DNA of 64,000 nucleotides from Anas platyrhynchos (taxonomy: Eukaryota; Chordata; Aves; Anseriformes; Anatidae), in NCBI RefSeq assembly GCF_047663525.1, contig NC_092587.1, forward strand, positions 39,981,001 to 40,045,000. Direction: 5' to 3'. The notes under the pieces were generated by a model, which was given only the letters and a program-made list of their open reading frames with translations, was not told the origin of the DNA and made no database searches. Both the position numbers and the translations under genes were made by a program. This document shows positions 13,053 to 24,260 of this stretch, in pieces (the first letter of the stretch is position 1; each line of letters opens with the position of its first letter).

Positions 13053-13290
13053 TGTGATGGTTTTGGGTTGTATCTGAAGTGAGGTTAATTCTCCTGACCT
13101 AAAAAGCTCTGTCTTTGTGTGCACAACCAAAAGAGGGATGGGAGAGGGGCAGTTTTGTCACAAGGTGCTGATATAGATGCAAAGGTGTGGCTGAAAGCCA
13201 AGGTTGGAAGTGGGCCGGAGAGCCAAATACTTGACTCAGGCAAACGGGTGAGGTGACCTGTGGTCCTGCCTGGTGCTGGCTGGGATCGGA
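13053..13290 (+). mobile_element. Possible 5' part of a degenerate ERVL-like LTR
   Basis: The segment starts TGTGATGGTTTTGG. It continues with GTTAATTCTCCT and a GCTCTGTCTTTGTG word, in the same order as the start of the intact ERVL LTR at 51994 (TGTCCTGGTTTC, GAATTAATTTTCTTCC, GCTGTGTTTTGG). I cannot find a matching 3' end or a target duplication, and a CR1 tail follows at once. It may be a truncated LTR of a related family. The alternative is chance similarity in a short stretch. Confidence 0.35.
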
Positions 13291-13295
13291 GGTTT

Positions 13296-13375
13296 TTAGG
13301 TAACTCAGGTAGGAAGGGACCTCAGCAGGTCCTCGCGGCTTCCCAGCCCCCTGCTGAGAGCAGGATGAGCCTGTT
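13296..13375 (-). mobile_element. CR1 LINE 3' end fragment, antisense
   Basis: The words 'ggtaggaagggacctcagca', 'ggtcctcgcggcttccc' and 'agccccctgctgagagcagg' follow the reverse complement of the CR1 3' region (GGAAGGGACCTC, then GTC..C..G..CCA, then CCCCCTGCT..AGCAGG). It is about 80 bp, degenerate, and non-coding. Confidence 0.55.
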
Positions 13376-15612
13376 TGCCATCTGCTCGCTTGTAGCTAAC
13401 CCCGAGGAGCAGATTGTCTCACAGCAGAGGCAGCAGGTCTCGCAGCGGCCTAACCCCAGGCCATGAGCACTGCTGCCACGCTGAGGTGAGCACATTGCTC
13501 GAGGGGTCAGGATCACCCTCGGCACGTGCCTCGAGGACTCTGTGTGACCTGAAACTTCAACACTGAGAGGCAAAAGGTATTAAAAATGGAAAACACTGTC
13601 TTAAATATACTTGAATATGACACAATCTACTATTCTTATTGATTCGATTGGAATATATGTATATTTACACACAGCACACTGCAGAGCTTTGTAGACACGT
13701 TATTTCTGTAAGCCTGCACACAGATGTCAGCAGGGGGACCAAGAGATCGGACAAGCAGACAGGAAGCAAAATGCAGCCCTTGATTTGGATGTGGGAATCA
13801 TCCAAAGCTGACAAAGGGCTTGGCTCTGCATTAGTAACGGTGAACTGCTGCTACAGGAACCTGTTTGTTCCTGAGACGCGTTGCAAGTCAGCAGACAGCC
13901 ACATTTTTCTGACTCATCAGCTGATATTAATGAATGACTTGGGAACGCACCAGAAATTCCCTCTGGACTTCCTCCCTTGAAAGGCTGTGGTTGTTTCTCT
14001 CCCTCTTCCCCCGGCTTTAGAACAAAAATCCCATCACAAAGCTATCAGTTTGGAGTGTGGGAGATGCCCAAAATAGCTCAGCTCCTGATTCCCTGCAGTT
14101 CAGCACTGCGCCTGCAGCAGGGGCCAGTTCCAGCTCCCCCTGAAGAAGGCACAGGACCCCAGGGGGTAGACACAAGACAAATGGGGACAAGAACAGAGGA
14201 CACCTAACATTTGCCCACTCTCCTTCTTTTGTATGAAAACCTGCCTTTCATTTGATCAAAACTGCCTTGACAAAGTGAATGCCCATCCTTGTGGGCTGCT
14301 GATGCACCCTGCCAGTGGGGCAGTAATCCTGAACACCAGCATCCCAGGTATGAGCACTCACAGTGCCTTCATTTCTGTCAGACAAAGGACTGGGGCAGCT
14401 CCACCCTACTCACAACTGAAAAATAATCAAAAATAAAAATAAATAAATAAATAAATAAACAGTATCATCCCCTCTCAATGAAGGCAGCAATGTCCCTGGT
14501 CTGCCAGGCTCCTTTGCCACACCTGCATCCTCAGCGGGCCCAGGACTGGTCAAAACTCTGTCCCCAGGAATCGGGTCTGGGGGCTGAGTCACAGCACCTG
14601 CATCTGTTTGTCCTAGGAAACAGGGATGCTCATCTTATGTTTGTTTTCTGGATCTTGTATCCCTTACTGTAATGTCCAGTTTCTTGGTTACATATCTGCA
14701 TGGGTATGAAATGAATTTTTCCAAAATCCTCTGTAAATATTAATCTTCAGCGGAACATATGTAGAAAAAAATGTAAATAGTTTTATTTAAGTAATTTTTT
14801 TTGGACAAAACAACTGCCACCAAGATATCATGCAGTCTCCAGTGCATCATGAATCGTGCTTTCATGCTTTGCTGTCACTGGGGTGTAATTAAAAGATCCT
14901 TTTTTGTCTTGAGTCATTACTGCAAAAATAAAGCCTCCTTGTGAATGACCTCAGCCTCCTCCAACATGAGCGCTAAAACAGAGCAAAGCCGTGCTTCCAA
15001 ACTCTGTCCCTACTTAACAGACATAACACTCTTAGTGACAGCTTAGCCATGGCTTTGCAGGCACAGATGCTCAACCAGGTCTGTACTTTGGTTCTCGTAC
15101 TCCTGGAGCTCCAAAGGGAATTAAGTGCCCTTTCCACAGTGTGTAGAGGGAGCTTCTGTGTGTGGGAGTCCTTCTGATGAAATAGTCCTACTTTTATCAT
15201 GTGTGCATCAGGCTCCCAATGAAATATTAACAAGTCTTAGGAAGCAATGGGTGAGTAAAAGCAGCTGAAATACTTACCTGCCCCAGATATTTTCATGATA
15301 AATGGTAATGCCTCCAAGACGAAGTTAGATAAGAGAAAAGTTAATTCTGAGGTGTACCCTGGCTCATCCAAAGCCTAGCTTTAATTTAATCTTAAAAACC
15401 CCAAAAGTTTAAGTAATTAGATCTAGAAGAAGTTTTATAGTAAGATGGCTTGTTCGTGAAGTTGTAAGAGAACAAAATTGTTTGTTTTAGTCATTGTATC
15501 TGAAGTTCATGGCAGGTCAGTCATCTGAAAGAGGCATTTAGTTAAAACTCCACATTGCTGTCTGTCTTCCTCACAAGACAGTAACATCTTTTAGAAAAAG
15601 GGAATACAAATT
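13376..15612. other. Unannotated DNA with an (AAAT)n run
   Basis: No gene is seen. An (AAAT) run of about 5.75 copies lies at 14437-14459. The frame at 13639-13980 (113 aa, plus) has no recognisable domain. Confidence 0.55.
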
Positions 15613-15757
15613 AAAAAAAAAAAAAAAAAAAAGGAAAATAAGAAAATGAAAGTAAAAACAAAATGTCATATGCCTGCATATGACAGGACAGAGAAACACA
15701 GTCTTGTTGATGTGAAAAAACAATTCGATTTGTCTTTTTTTTTTTTTTTTTTTTTTT
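15613..15757. repeat. Poly(A)20 - palindrome - poly(T)23 inverted structure
   Basis: A run of 20 A (15613-15632) and a run of 23 T (15735-15757) face each other about 100 bp apart. Between them, almost at the centre, is a perfect inverted repeat with 10-bp arms and a 2-bp spacer: TGTCATATGC at 15664-15673 and GCATATGACA at 15676-15685. Together they can form a nested hairpin in single-stranded DNA or RNA. I do not recognise a transposon with this form. The two homopolymers could also have arisen independently. Confidence 0.8.
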
Positions 15758-15765
15758 CCTGGCAG

Positions 15766-15888
15766 AAGGCTCAGTCTCAGCCCCCAAGTGTCTTTATATC
15801 AAGGAGAAATAATTTTCCTCACATTTTGATTTTGAAGAGTATGTGTTTTGGCCACTGGAGGCTCTGGACTCCTCAGAGGAACAGAAAT
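15766..15888 (+). other. Exon-like segment (unproven)
   Basis: A 23-T tract runs into 'cctggcag', a strong-looking splice acceptor. After it come 123 bp (41 codons) open in the frame from the first base, then 'gtaagt', a perfect donor. The predicted peptide matches nothing I know. The T tract is probably a slippage homopolymer, so the good acceptor may be a by-product. It could be an exon of a non-coding RNA, a cryptic exon, or chance. Confidence 0.15.
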
Positions 15889-16886
15889 GTAAGTCTGAGC
15901 CAAGGCTTTTAGGTAATTTCTAAAGCAAGCATGGAAAAAAGTGTCTAAAGGTTTTTCAATAGAATTTGTCTGTTGCTTACTGGTGCCTAAAATTATTGTT
16001 ATTTAAACCCAGAGGGCTTCTGTTAACTGCATGTTTGTACATTGTAAATCCCCCCAAAAAAACAACGTTAGACATTAATAATTGAGTTGATAGAACTGAA
16101 ACACTGTGTATAAAACCCTGAGAATATCTAATCCTTTTGCGGGTGCCTTCAAAGTCCAGAACACAGTCCATGGTGTGTGTATTGGATTTTTCCCTCTGCT
16201 TCCTTTACTTTGTCTGAAAAAATTACCAAGTTAGCTGGTCAAACAAGCATGCCCATGCAGACCAATTTCATGGAGTAAAAATGCGTTCATTTAGTGACCA
16301 AATTCATCAGCCTCACATGGGATACCCACGAGTGTTGCACAAAGTAGTCTATTTAAAAACAGAAAGTAGGAGACCTTCTGTCTGCTCCATGTCAGGAGTT
16401 GAAAAGTGAGTTGTACCAGGCATCCAGACAGACATCTTAAACCATCTGAGCATCTTGAACTAACCCTAATAAAAATGTTCTTTCCTGAAATTTTCCATGC
16501 AGCGTTTGCCAACATTATGTCCTCAAACATACTCAGACAGCTGCTTTTTTATTAGTCCTGCAGCATGTGCATATGGTCAATTTATAAATTAATAGTGATA
16601 TAAATGCTATTTGTTATGTGTCGATGTACCATGGCACTGTAAACTTTTGGGGTAATATCAACAATAATATTTATTAAAATGTCATTGTAATGAAACAGCG
16701 GCAATGATATACTAGAAGCAGTGAATGGTCTAACCCCGAAATCCCTCCACAGGTTTGGATCCTGCAGCTTCTGAAAGCTGCCTTGAACTTCCAGCATTGT
16801 AACAAAGTAGCTACTGGAAGAAAAGGAGTTGAAAGCTTTGAAAAATTAAAATCTCACACAAACTATCAATTAAAGGTTTTTTAATT
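15889..16886. other. Unannotated AT-rich DNA
   Basis: No gene or named repeat is recognised. Short minus-strand frames (64-79 aa) show no family features. Confidence 0.55.
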
Positions 16887-16933
16887 TTTGTTTGTTTGTT
16901 TGTTTGTTTGTTTGTTTTATTTTTTTTTTTTTT
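16887..16933. repeat. (TTTG)7 and poly(T)13
   Basis: Seven TTTG units at 16887-16914 are followed by a T-rich run to 16933. It is a plain microsatellite. Confidence 0.9.
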
Positions 16934-17039
16934 ATTAGGTACACCTGCATGCACATCTGCAATGTACAACTACAATTAAACATGGTTATGGGTGCACTTT
17001 GCAAGCCCTTCGTATAAGGCCTGGCCATTCTTTTTAGAA

Positions 17040-17290
17040 GAGGGTGGGATTTCACCTGAAATTCCCCCTGCATGCAGAATCAGGTTCATAATCTAATCAT
17101 TTATTGCCATAATTGCCTGCAATGTTATGGAGTGCTCCTATGAAGCTTTGCATATTGCAGGCTGGTTGTGAGACATCTTATATATTATCTGCTGTGCTAG
17201 CAATGTTTATGCACACGGAGCTAGAGACCAGCCAGAATTTCATTACAGGAAATCAAAACCACTGCAAGATGAATGCAAAATGCATTTGGT
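17040..17290. promoter_or_regulatory. Candidate conserved non-coding element
   Basis: This is repeat-free sequence with 'cataatctaatcatttattg', 'ccataattgcc', 'tgcatattgcagg' and 'gatgaatgcaaaatgcattt'. It has paired ATGCA-type and TAAT-type motifs and no frame. It sits directly beside an ancient CR1. The regulatory call is by texture only. Confidence 0.25.
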
Positions 17291-17354
17291 AGAAATTAAA
17301 GATACTGAAATGAAACCTCTTTCCCATATTGAATTAGGAATGAAATATGTTACA

Positions 17355-17860
17355 AGATTCAAAAACAGAGCTAGAAGAGATCACTGAGATCATTCGATTT
17401 GACATTTTGCAGAGCACAGAGCTCAGACTTCCATGTTAACCCCTGACAGAGCCAGAGCACCTCTTTCATCAGGAAAAAAAAAATGTAATCTCCCATAGCC
17501 ACTAATGAGGTTAATCGTCAATCAATGTTACTGTTAGACAGTTGCACCTTATTTTTATTCTAAGGTGCTATTGTCTTCTGCTCTTCCTGATGGATGATGC
17601 TATGTATTTATCTGTTAGCTGAAGAATTACCTGCTAATAAACTTATGCTTCCTCTGTAGGAAGCCGCAGGCTGCATTGTCCTGTTTTCAATAAGATAAAC
17701 AGATTCCTCTCTTTGGTCTTCCTCATGTTTTCCATTTTTTCTCATCCTGATCGTTCTTCCTTGAGCACCTTCCAGCTCCTCAATGACCTTTTTAAATCAC
17801 TGGCACCAGAAGAGGACTCACTTGGCCAGCGTGCTGCTGCCAGAGGTGGAGGTAATGTAT
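17355..17860 (-). mobile_element. Ancient CR1 LINE, 3' part, antisense
   Basis: At 17360-17450 the words 'agagctagaagagatcactg', 'agatcattcgatttgacatt' and 'ttgcagagcacagagctcag' follow the reverse complement of old amniote CR1 3' ends (AGAAGAGACCACTGAGATCATCTAGTCTGACC type). Further on, about 17690-17860 follows the next parts of the same element in order: 'gataaacagattcctctctt', 'ggtcttcctcatgttttcca', 'catcctgatcgttcttcctt' and 'agcaccttccagctcctcaa'. The consistent order over about 500 bp makes chance unlikely. No coding capacity remains. Its divergence is much greater than that of the CR1 at 37.3 kb. Confidence 0.65.
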
Positions 17861-19784
17861 CCTGCTCACTCCCACTCAATATTCCCCTGTCTTTAATCAC
17901 TCAGAAGAAGGGCTGGGCTAGCAGCTCATATTCAGCGTGGCCTCCACCTCTTTTCCAGTCTGCTGCAGCTTCCTGGGAGGAAGGGCTGCCCTTCCCCCAG
18001 AAGGATGCTCTGAGCCCCATCTCCTCAGACGTCTGGGTTTGAGCTTGGCTGCAGCAAGTCCTTGTTCAACAGCAACCAGAGCAGCAGTGATGCAGGCTGC
18101 TGCATGCCACTGCACTGCTTTCTCCTTTCTGTACATCACTGTCAACCTTCAGGAGGATGACAAAGCTTTAAGACCTCTTGTGCTGAAGCAAAGGATCATC
18201 TTTCTGTCACAGGCACAAGCACAGACTCTTTGTTCAAGGATCTTTTACCTCTCACTTTCTCTTCTGCTTAACTGCAAGCACATTGCCATTAAGCTATATC
18301 CTATCAAGCAATCACACTGGGCTATGTCCAAACTAGATTTAGTTCTGCAAAGGATTGATTCCAGTTACTTAATGCTTAATCACCAAGAAGTGTCTAGCAA
18401 TTACTGGCCGGGAGGTTAAGGCATAAAACCACTGCATTGTTTTTCCCCCAAGGGATGTTGACCACTCATTTGTATTTCACAGGAAAGCACTGTTACAATG
18501 TGAATGCAGCAAATGAGAATGTTTAAGCTCATTAATAATTACTTTCTTCTAGTTACTTCTTATCCTTCTGGCACTCTTCTGTGGGCCCTATAATTTGGGC
18601 TTTCCAAACTGCAAAGAGCAGTTTTAAACTTGTAATTTGCTTCTGGATGCTGTAATTGTGCCTGTCCATGCCTGAGTGCATCCAGTTCACTGCAGACCTG
18701 CACAGCATCTCCGTGCTGACACCAAGCTGCAGGAACCTGCTGAATCCCCCAAGAGATGCCACAGTCAGCCTGATGTCACCCTGTGCCATACCACTGCATG
18801 CCAGCAGTCCCCAGAGCCTCATACTGGGTTCCCCCAAACTGGGATGCACAACTGGGATGCAAACTGGGTCACAGGGAGGCTGACTCTATGTGGCCATGCC
18901 ACAAGCAGGGCGAAGGGCAGCACCAAGCAACTGTGCTGACATTCCCGTGTTGCTTTCTCATTTAGCTTACTGACAGCGAACAGAAGGGCTGCTTGGTGTT
19001 GGGGCAGTGCCTTCACATATTTAGGCAGCAGTGCTGCACCACACCCTGGTGAGCCACCGCCGTGCCTCGGCCCTCCCCTCCCTGCCAAGGGCTGCAATGT
19101 GCTCAGCACCCCGCATTGCTGGGCAGGCTGCTCCAGGGCGAGGTTTCTCCAGCTGGTGCTGCTGTAAAAGCTTTAGCCGATCCCATTAGCTGTCTTTTCA
19201 GAAACCTACCTTGCAGCCTGGATGAGATCACAACATCCCAGAGGCCTCTGGAGGCCAGGCGTTTCATGAGGGGATGACTAATGGAGTAAAAGGCTTTTCT
19301 TCTTCGCGCAGGCGGACAACATCCACGTCCCTGCAGACCACCCTTCCTGCCCCACCTCCCCATCATTTTGCTCTGTATTTTAAACTATCAGTCTTAGGGA
19401 AAAAACACATCTGGTCTCAAGCTTTAGTGGAAAGCTTGGTCTCGTCCCACCCTAGTGCAGAGGGACGAGGTGCACTGCCAGCACTGTCTGCTCTGCATGG
19501 CACACTGTGGCCAAAGGTCTGTTTTACTGGAGCACCCAGATAAAGGCCATCTCTAGCAGATCCCAAGTTGAGGAGGAGGCTGGAGTGGCATAAATGCAAT
19601 GTATGGCCTTCTCTGTGGATGTCTGAAGCCACAGCACCCAAGAGCACCAGGGCTCAGCTCCAGAGGACAGGACTTCTGCACATTTCTCATGTTTCTGGGC
19701 TTGCCTGCTCCAGTCCAACCTGCAGCGACACACCACAACAGCAGCATTTCAACCAGGATTCACAGCTGTGCATCTCAGATCACA
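17861..19784. other. Unannotated DNA with chance ORFs
   Basis: No gene is recognised. A 160-aa plus frame (17937-18419) starts inside or next to the ancient CR1 and overlaps a minus frame. It has no family signature. A 13-bp tandem duplication of 'aactgggatgca' lies at 18837-18861. Many overlapping frames at 18.6-19.7 kb reflect GC-rich, stop-poor DNA. Confidence 0.5.
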
Positions 19785-20001
19785 CAAGAAAATAAAAATA
19801 AAAAAAAATAAATAAAAAAAAAAAGGAAAGGAAAGGAAAGGAAAGGAAAGGAAAGGAAAGGAAAGGAAAGGAAAGGAAAGGAAAGGAAAGGAAAGGAAAG
19901 GAAAGGAAAGGAAAGGAAAGGAAAGGAAAGGAAAGGAAAGGAAAGGAAAGGAAAGGAAAGGAAAGGAAAGGAAAGGAAAGGAAAGGAAAGGAAAGGAAAG
20001 G
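19785..20001. repeat. A-rich tract and perfect (GGAAA)35 array
   Basis: An A-rich AAAT-type lead-in (19785-19824) is followed by 35 uninterrupted GGAAA units from 19825 to 19999 plus two bases. The strand is purely purine, with the reverse complement TTTCC. The minus-strand frames across it (19749-20119) read as Ser-Phe-Pro-Leu repeats and are artefacts of the array. Confidence 0.98.
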
Positions 20002-23000
20002 ATGAACTCAGCAGGGTGCAGCAGGCCTGAAGTCCCTGACATAAAACTGGGCTGAGCAAAATGCTGGAGAACGTGCTGTAGGAAGCAGCCCTAGCTGAGG
20101 GTGGAGGAGACGAGTGCACACGCTGAGCCCATCTCTAACCTCTTACACCTCATGTTCCCTGCAGGGTTGGGCTAATAATATATGTGCTTTCCCCTTCTTT
20201 TTGCCAACCCTGCTTAATGCACATGTAGTTCCAGTTCCAATATTTAAAAGTGACCCCTACTCTTAAGTAGCAGTGAATGTAATGCAGATTTATTCTTATT
20301 ATTGTGATATTGTCATGATTCTCTGTGATACTGTTTTAACTGCTGCCCTGCACATGCTAGAGAGCCATAGATACCCCTGATAAACCTCCATTCAAGGCTT
20401 GAAAATGGTATGGAGTGTTTTAATGTATTTATTCTCATCTTAAAGCAAATAAACAAAACAAAAAAATCCAACCCTTCCCACAAGAAAGCAGGCTGCTTTC
20501 TGCCGTCCTCTCACTCCCCCTATGTCCAGTTCCTCTCCTTGCCTGGAGAGAGGTTTAACTCCCTGGCTCAATTATGGGAGAAAGCAGCAGGTCAAGCCAA
20601 AAGAAGTGACCTGAAATCCTCTAGACCTACAGCAATTCACTTTTTGTTTGTTTGTTTGTTTGTTTTTCCTTTTTTTTTTTTCTTTTTCATTTCTTCTCCT
20701 TTGCCACTGTCCTTTATTAAAGCCGGTATTGATTGCTGTTATCTGTCCCTCTGCCTGCTCTCCCCCAGCTGCTGAGATGCTCCCAGGAATTTAAATGGAC
20801 TTTCAGAATCCGCACTCTCCATTCTGAAGGTTGTTTAAAAGGACATCACCAGGACACCACCTTAATTTGTATTTTAAAAGCTCGCTACCTTAAAAATGGA
20901 AGATATTTTATTTTATATTGGAAGATACTTGATTTTTAGCCAAGCATAGGCCAGATTCCAATTTCACTTACTACTAATAAAAATATTCCTCACACTATGA
21001 CATAATAAAGCCAGGTCTTCTGCAGTGGAAAGAAAAAAAAAAAGACTGTGGCATTAAATTGCTATTTTATGTAGTGACAGGAATTGGTGTTGGAATCTCA
21101 TTTCTTTTTATTCCTTTGATATGAAGATGCATGGGGAGAAAGGAAAAATCAACAGGAATGTCAAGCTTTTGTTTCCAGTGCTTACTTTAAAAAATACCAT
21201 TTTCTGTGAACATTTGTTTGGAAATCACATGACATAACAAGTCTCACTGCAAGGTACCTTCTCATTCTTTACTGCAGTATGAAAATTGATCTAAAAAAAA
21301 TAATAATCAAGAATTATCTTTGAAACAGCCATATTAAATTATGCATCTTTTTCCTTTTTCATTTGTTTTTATTTTGTTACCAGGGTAATACTGCTCACAA
21401 AGAATAGCTCCTGACCAGCAGCAGCATATGGTAATGAGATAAGAGCCATCAATGCCTACAACAATGTAGAAGGAGATTTAGGAGGTGATAACTGGATGAA
21501 TTGCTTTTATACAACTGAATGATGTGTGAAGGAAATGAAATTGGACTACAAAGCTTGCAGTATGTGACCCCATTATTCAAGTTTATCTACAATGTGCAAG
21601 ACCAATTCCCTTTTTCTCTATACTCACCATATATTTCCACAGCATCTTATTTATTTCCTCGGTGATCCATTTGCTACTGCAAATCTCCACTGTTCTGTTG
21701 GGTCCTAAAGAAACAGCAGCAACAACAAAAAAATAGTAGCATTATTTCTTCCCTCTCCTCTCTTTTCCATCCCAAAATCCAGCCTCTGAGCAGCACCTGG
21801 ACATCTGTGATCACCAAAGTCAGGGAGGAGCAGGAAGATGGACCAGGCTCAGGAGAATAAAGGGCTCTCCTTGCAGGTTACAGACTTGGAACTGCTACTG
21901 GAAGCAAAACTGGTAACAAATCTGACTACACACTGTCATCCCTCCAAAAGGATAAAATCCTTCAAAAGTGGCTGCTCTGCTGAAGCAGTAAAATACCATG
22001 AGGATGTGCTTGGAAGGGAGCTTCCCAAGGCAGATATGTGCGCTGGGCAGAGGACATGCACTTTTGCTGCAGACGTGCAACTACAGCAAGTGTCTTGCCT
22101 TTGGACCAGCAGTAATCCTCTCCACCTTCTCTGCCTCCAACCTCTCCAAAGAAAAGAACTTAAATTGCTTACTGCTCAAAACCATGCAGGAATTGTCCCA
22201 AAGAACTTTGTATTGATTTATAATTTTCAGACAGCAACAGAAAGTAGAAGATAATCCAGTAAGGATCTGACCTAATAAGGCTGTAAAGAAACGCAGGGGT
22301 ATTTTGGATGAATCCACAATTTTGGTCATGGCCAGGAAAGACAAAGATGAATTTTATTGCAAGTAGCTGTGGATCCACTCCGTTGTTTGTCCTGGAAAAA
22401 TAAATTTAACAACATTTAAGAACAGATAAAAGTCCAGTCAGTAAAAGGAACTGGGGGAGAGAAAGGAAGGAGAACATCAAAAAATCTAATTTGCTCAGGT
22501 TGGCAGGTTAGTTTCCTTGCGGATGGCTTCAAAGAGACACCAAGGGTCTGTCACTGCATTTCTCCCTCCTACTGATGGGCTTATTTAAGGTTTGTAACTT
22601 TCATGCCTGTTACCAGGATGTAAGGCACAAAGAACGTCACTGGGATGCTAAAATTTAGCAGCACGATCAAATAAGGTATTTTTGTTATTAAGGACTTCAA
22701 TTAGAGATGAAGCGGGGATGCTTCGTACAAATACCACTCCTGCACAGACAGGAGATCATGCTGATATCTCCTTGCTGCTGCAGCTTGGCACAGAAACACT
22801 GCCACCATCAAGAGCATTTTCAAAGTTATCCTTTTAAAGAGAACTGACTGCAAAGACTTGATAAAATCTGTTCTGCAGATAAATCAACAACATTGCTGCA
22901 GCTCTTGCTTTCATACAGCCCAATTATTTCCCTTTAGACCCTAGTCCATCTGAACTAAATTCACTTCAGTTACAGCCCTTCTTGCCTCACAGTTTCAAGT

Positions 23001-23284
23001 GACCACAAAGATAATCTTCAAAATCACTCCTCTGCAGCTGGGAGACACTGCATCCCCTGCTCCTGGCCACAACAGCCTCACCCTACGTGATGGGAAATTA
23101 AAGCTGCTCCACTGCCTCAACAGAGGTATTTTACAACCCACATATTCCCTTCTCAGGCACCCAGAAACAACAATAGCTACAAATCTATCAGGGCAAATCA
23201 CTGTTAAGGCAAAGCAAAATTTTATAGAGTTACCTGTTCATTTCCACGTATTCCCAACATAATGTCTAGCAGGCCCGTAGAAAT
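20002..23284. other. Unannotated DNA
   Basis: No gene is recognised. A (TTTG)5 run with a following T-rich tract lies at 20643-20690. The 138-aa plus frame at 21838-22254 and the 87-aa plus frame at 22999-23262 have no domain or homologue that I know. AT-rich sequence at 20.9-21.6 kb holds nothing I can name. Confidence 0.55.
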
Positions 23285-23400
23285 GATGGATGGACAGCAA
23301 GATTCGGGAGGACTGCTTGGGCTCCAGGTCAGGCCCGGGCTTTCTGTTTAAAATGATTCATTTTCTCAACTGTGAAAAGGAGACAATACTATCTCCTTGA
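23285..23400 (+). mobile_element. Probable MIR-type SINE remnant
   Basis: The words 'ggctccaggtcaggcccggg' and then 'ttctcaactgtgaaaaggag' and 'acaatactatctcctt' follow the MIR order (GAGTCAGG..CCGGG, then TTTCTCATCTGTGAAATGGGGACAATGATACT type). The middle is shortened. MIR remnants in birds are very old and short, so the assignment is tentative. Confidence 0.45.
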
Positions 23401-23613
23401 CTCATCCCAGTCCCAGTTTATAACCTGTACTGGGAGGACAGTCCCTGACGCTATGTGCAATGCCAAGGACCAGGGGTCTTCCAAGACTGGGAACCCACAG
23501 ACACTGGGCTACTATAAATAAGAGTTTATCATCACAATGACTAACTTTCTATTAATTCATTTGAAAGATTACTCGGGCTACTAAAGGCGGCTATTCTGTT
23601 AGCTGTTCCGTGC

Positions 23614-23637
23614 TTTTTTTTTTTTTTTTTTTTTTTT
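23614..23637. repeat. Poly(T)24
   Basis: An uninterrupted run of 24 T. The upstream side could be read as the 5' end of a minus-strand poly(A) tail, but no retroposed sequence is recognised beside it. Confidence 0.95.
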
Positions 23638-24191
23638 GATGTTATCAATAAAAATTGTTGTGGTCTGCAGTGGGTTTGATTGCAACAAGCATTATTTACT
23701 TCAATTCTTACCAGTCAACCAAAGTCAACTGAGCAAACCTTTTCATTCTCTCACTTACTTTTGAAAGAAGTTTGCCTGGAGTGAACTCTAAATTAGGCCC
23801 ACAAGGGATTTCCAAGAGAAAAGATACCACCAAGTGTTGATAGCTTCTAACAGAGAATGTCTTCTAGAAAGAGCTTTCAGCTTCATTTCCACCTAAGGTA
23901 GAGTTGAAGGGGCTAGTGGGGATTTTAACCAGGGTAGGTCAAACAGACAGATGGAAAATTGGAGATCACTTAAAAGTAAACAAAGGCAACATGCAAAATC
24001 TTTAGATGCCTTAGAAATACAAATGCTTATGTAGCTGCTGCAGAACTGGCTCTGAAAAACTGTTTCCTTGAGCTACAACAAAGAAAGCTTTTATGCTTGT
24101 GAAGAAGTGTAATCAAACAGATATTTTCCTCACTTTTCTTTTGTAAGACATTCTCTCTTATAAGCTTTTGAATTAGAGCCATGTAGAAAGC
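23638..24191. other. Unannotated DNA
   Basis: No frame, repeat family or regulatory structure stands out. Confidence 0.5.
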
Positions 24192-24222
<31 letters not shown>

Positions 24223-24260
24223 AGAAAAAAAAATCACCACCACCACAACAACAACAAAAA
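24192..24260. repeat. A-rich tract with (CAC)n/(CAA)n
   Basis: Long A runs split by single G residues lead into CAC and CAA triplets. It is low-complexity DNA. Confidence 0.9.

Noticed and set aside
17937..18419. 160-codon plus-strand ORF
   Set aside because: No domain, overlaps a minus frame, and lies next to an ancient CR1.
19749..20119. Ser/Phe/Pro-rich minus ORFs
   Set aside because: They are direct translations of the (GGAAA)n array.
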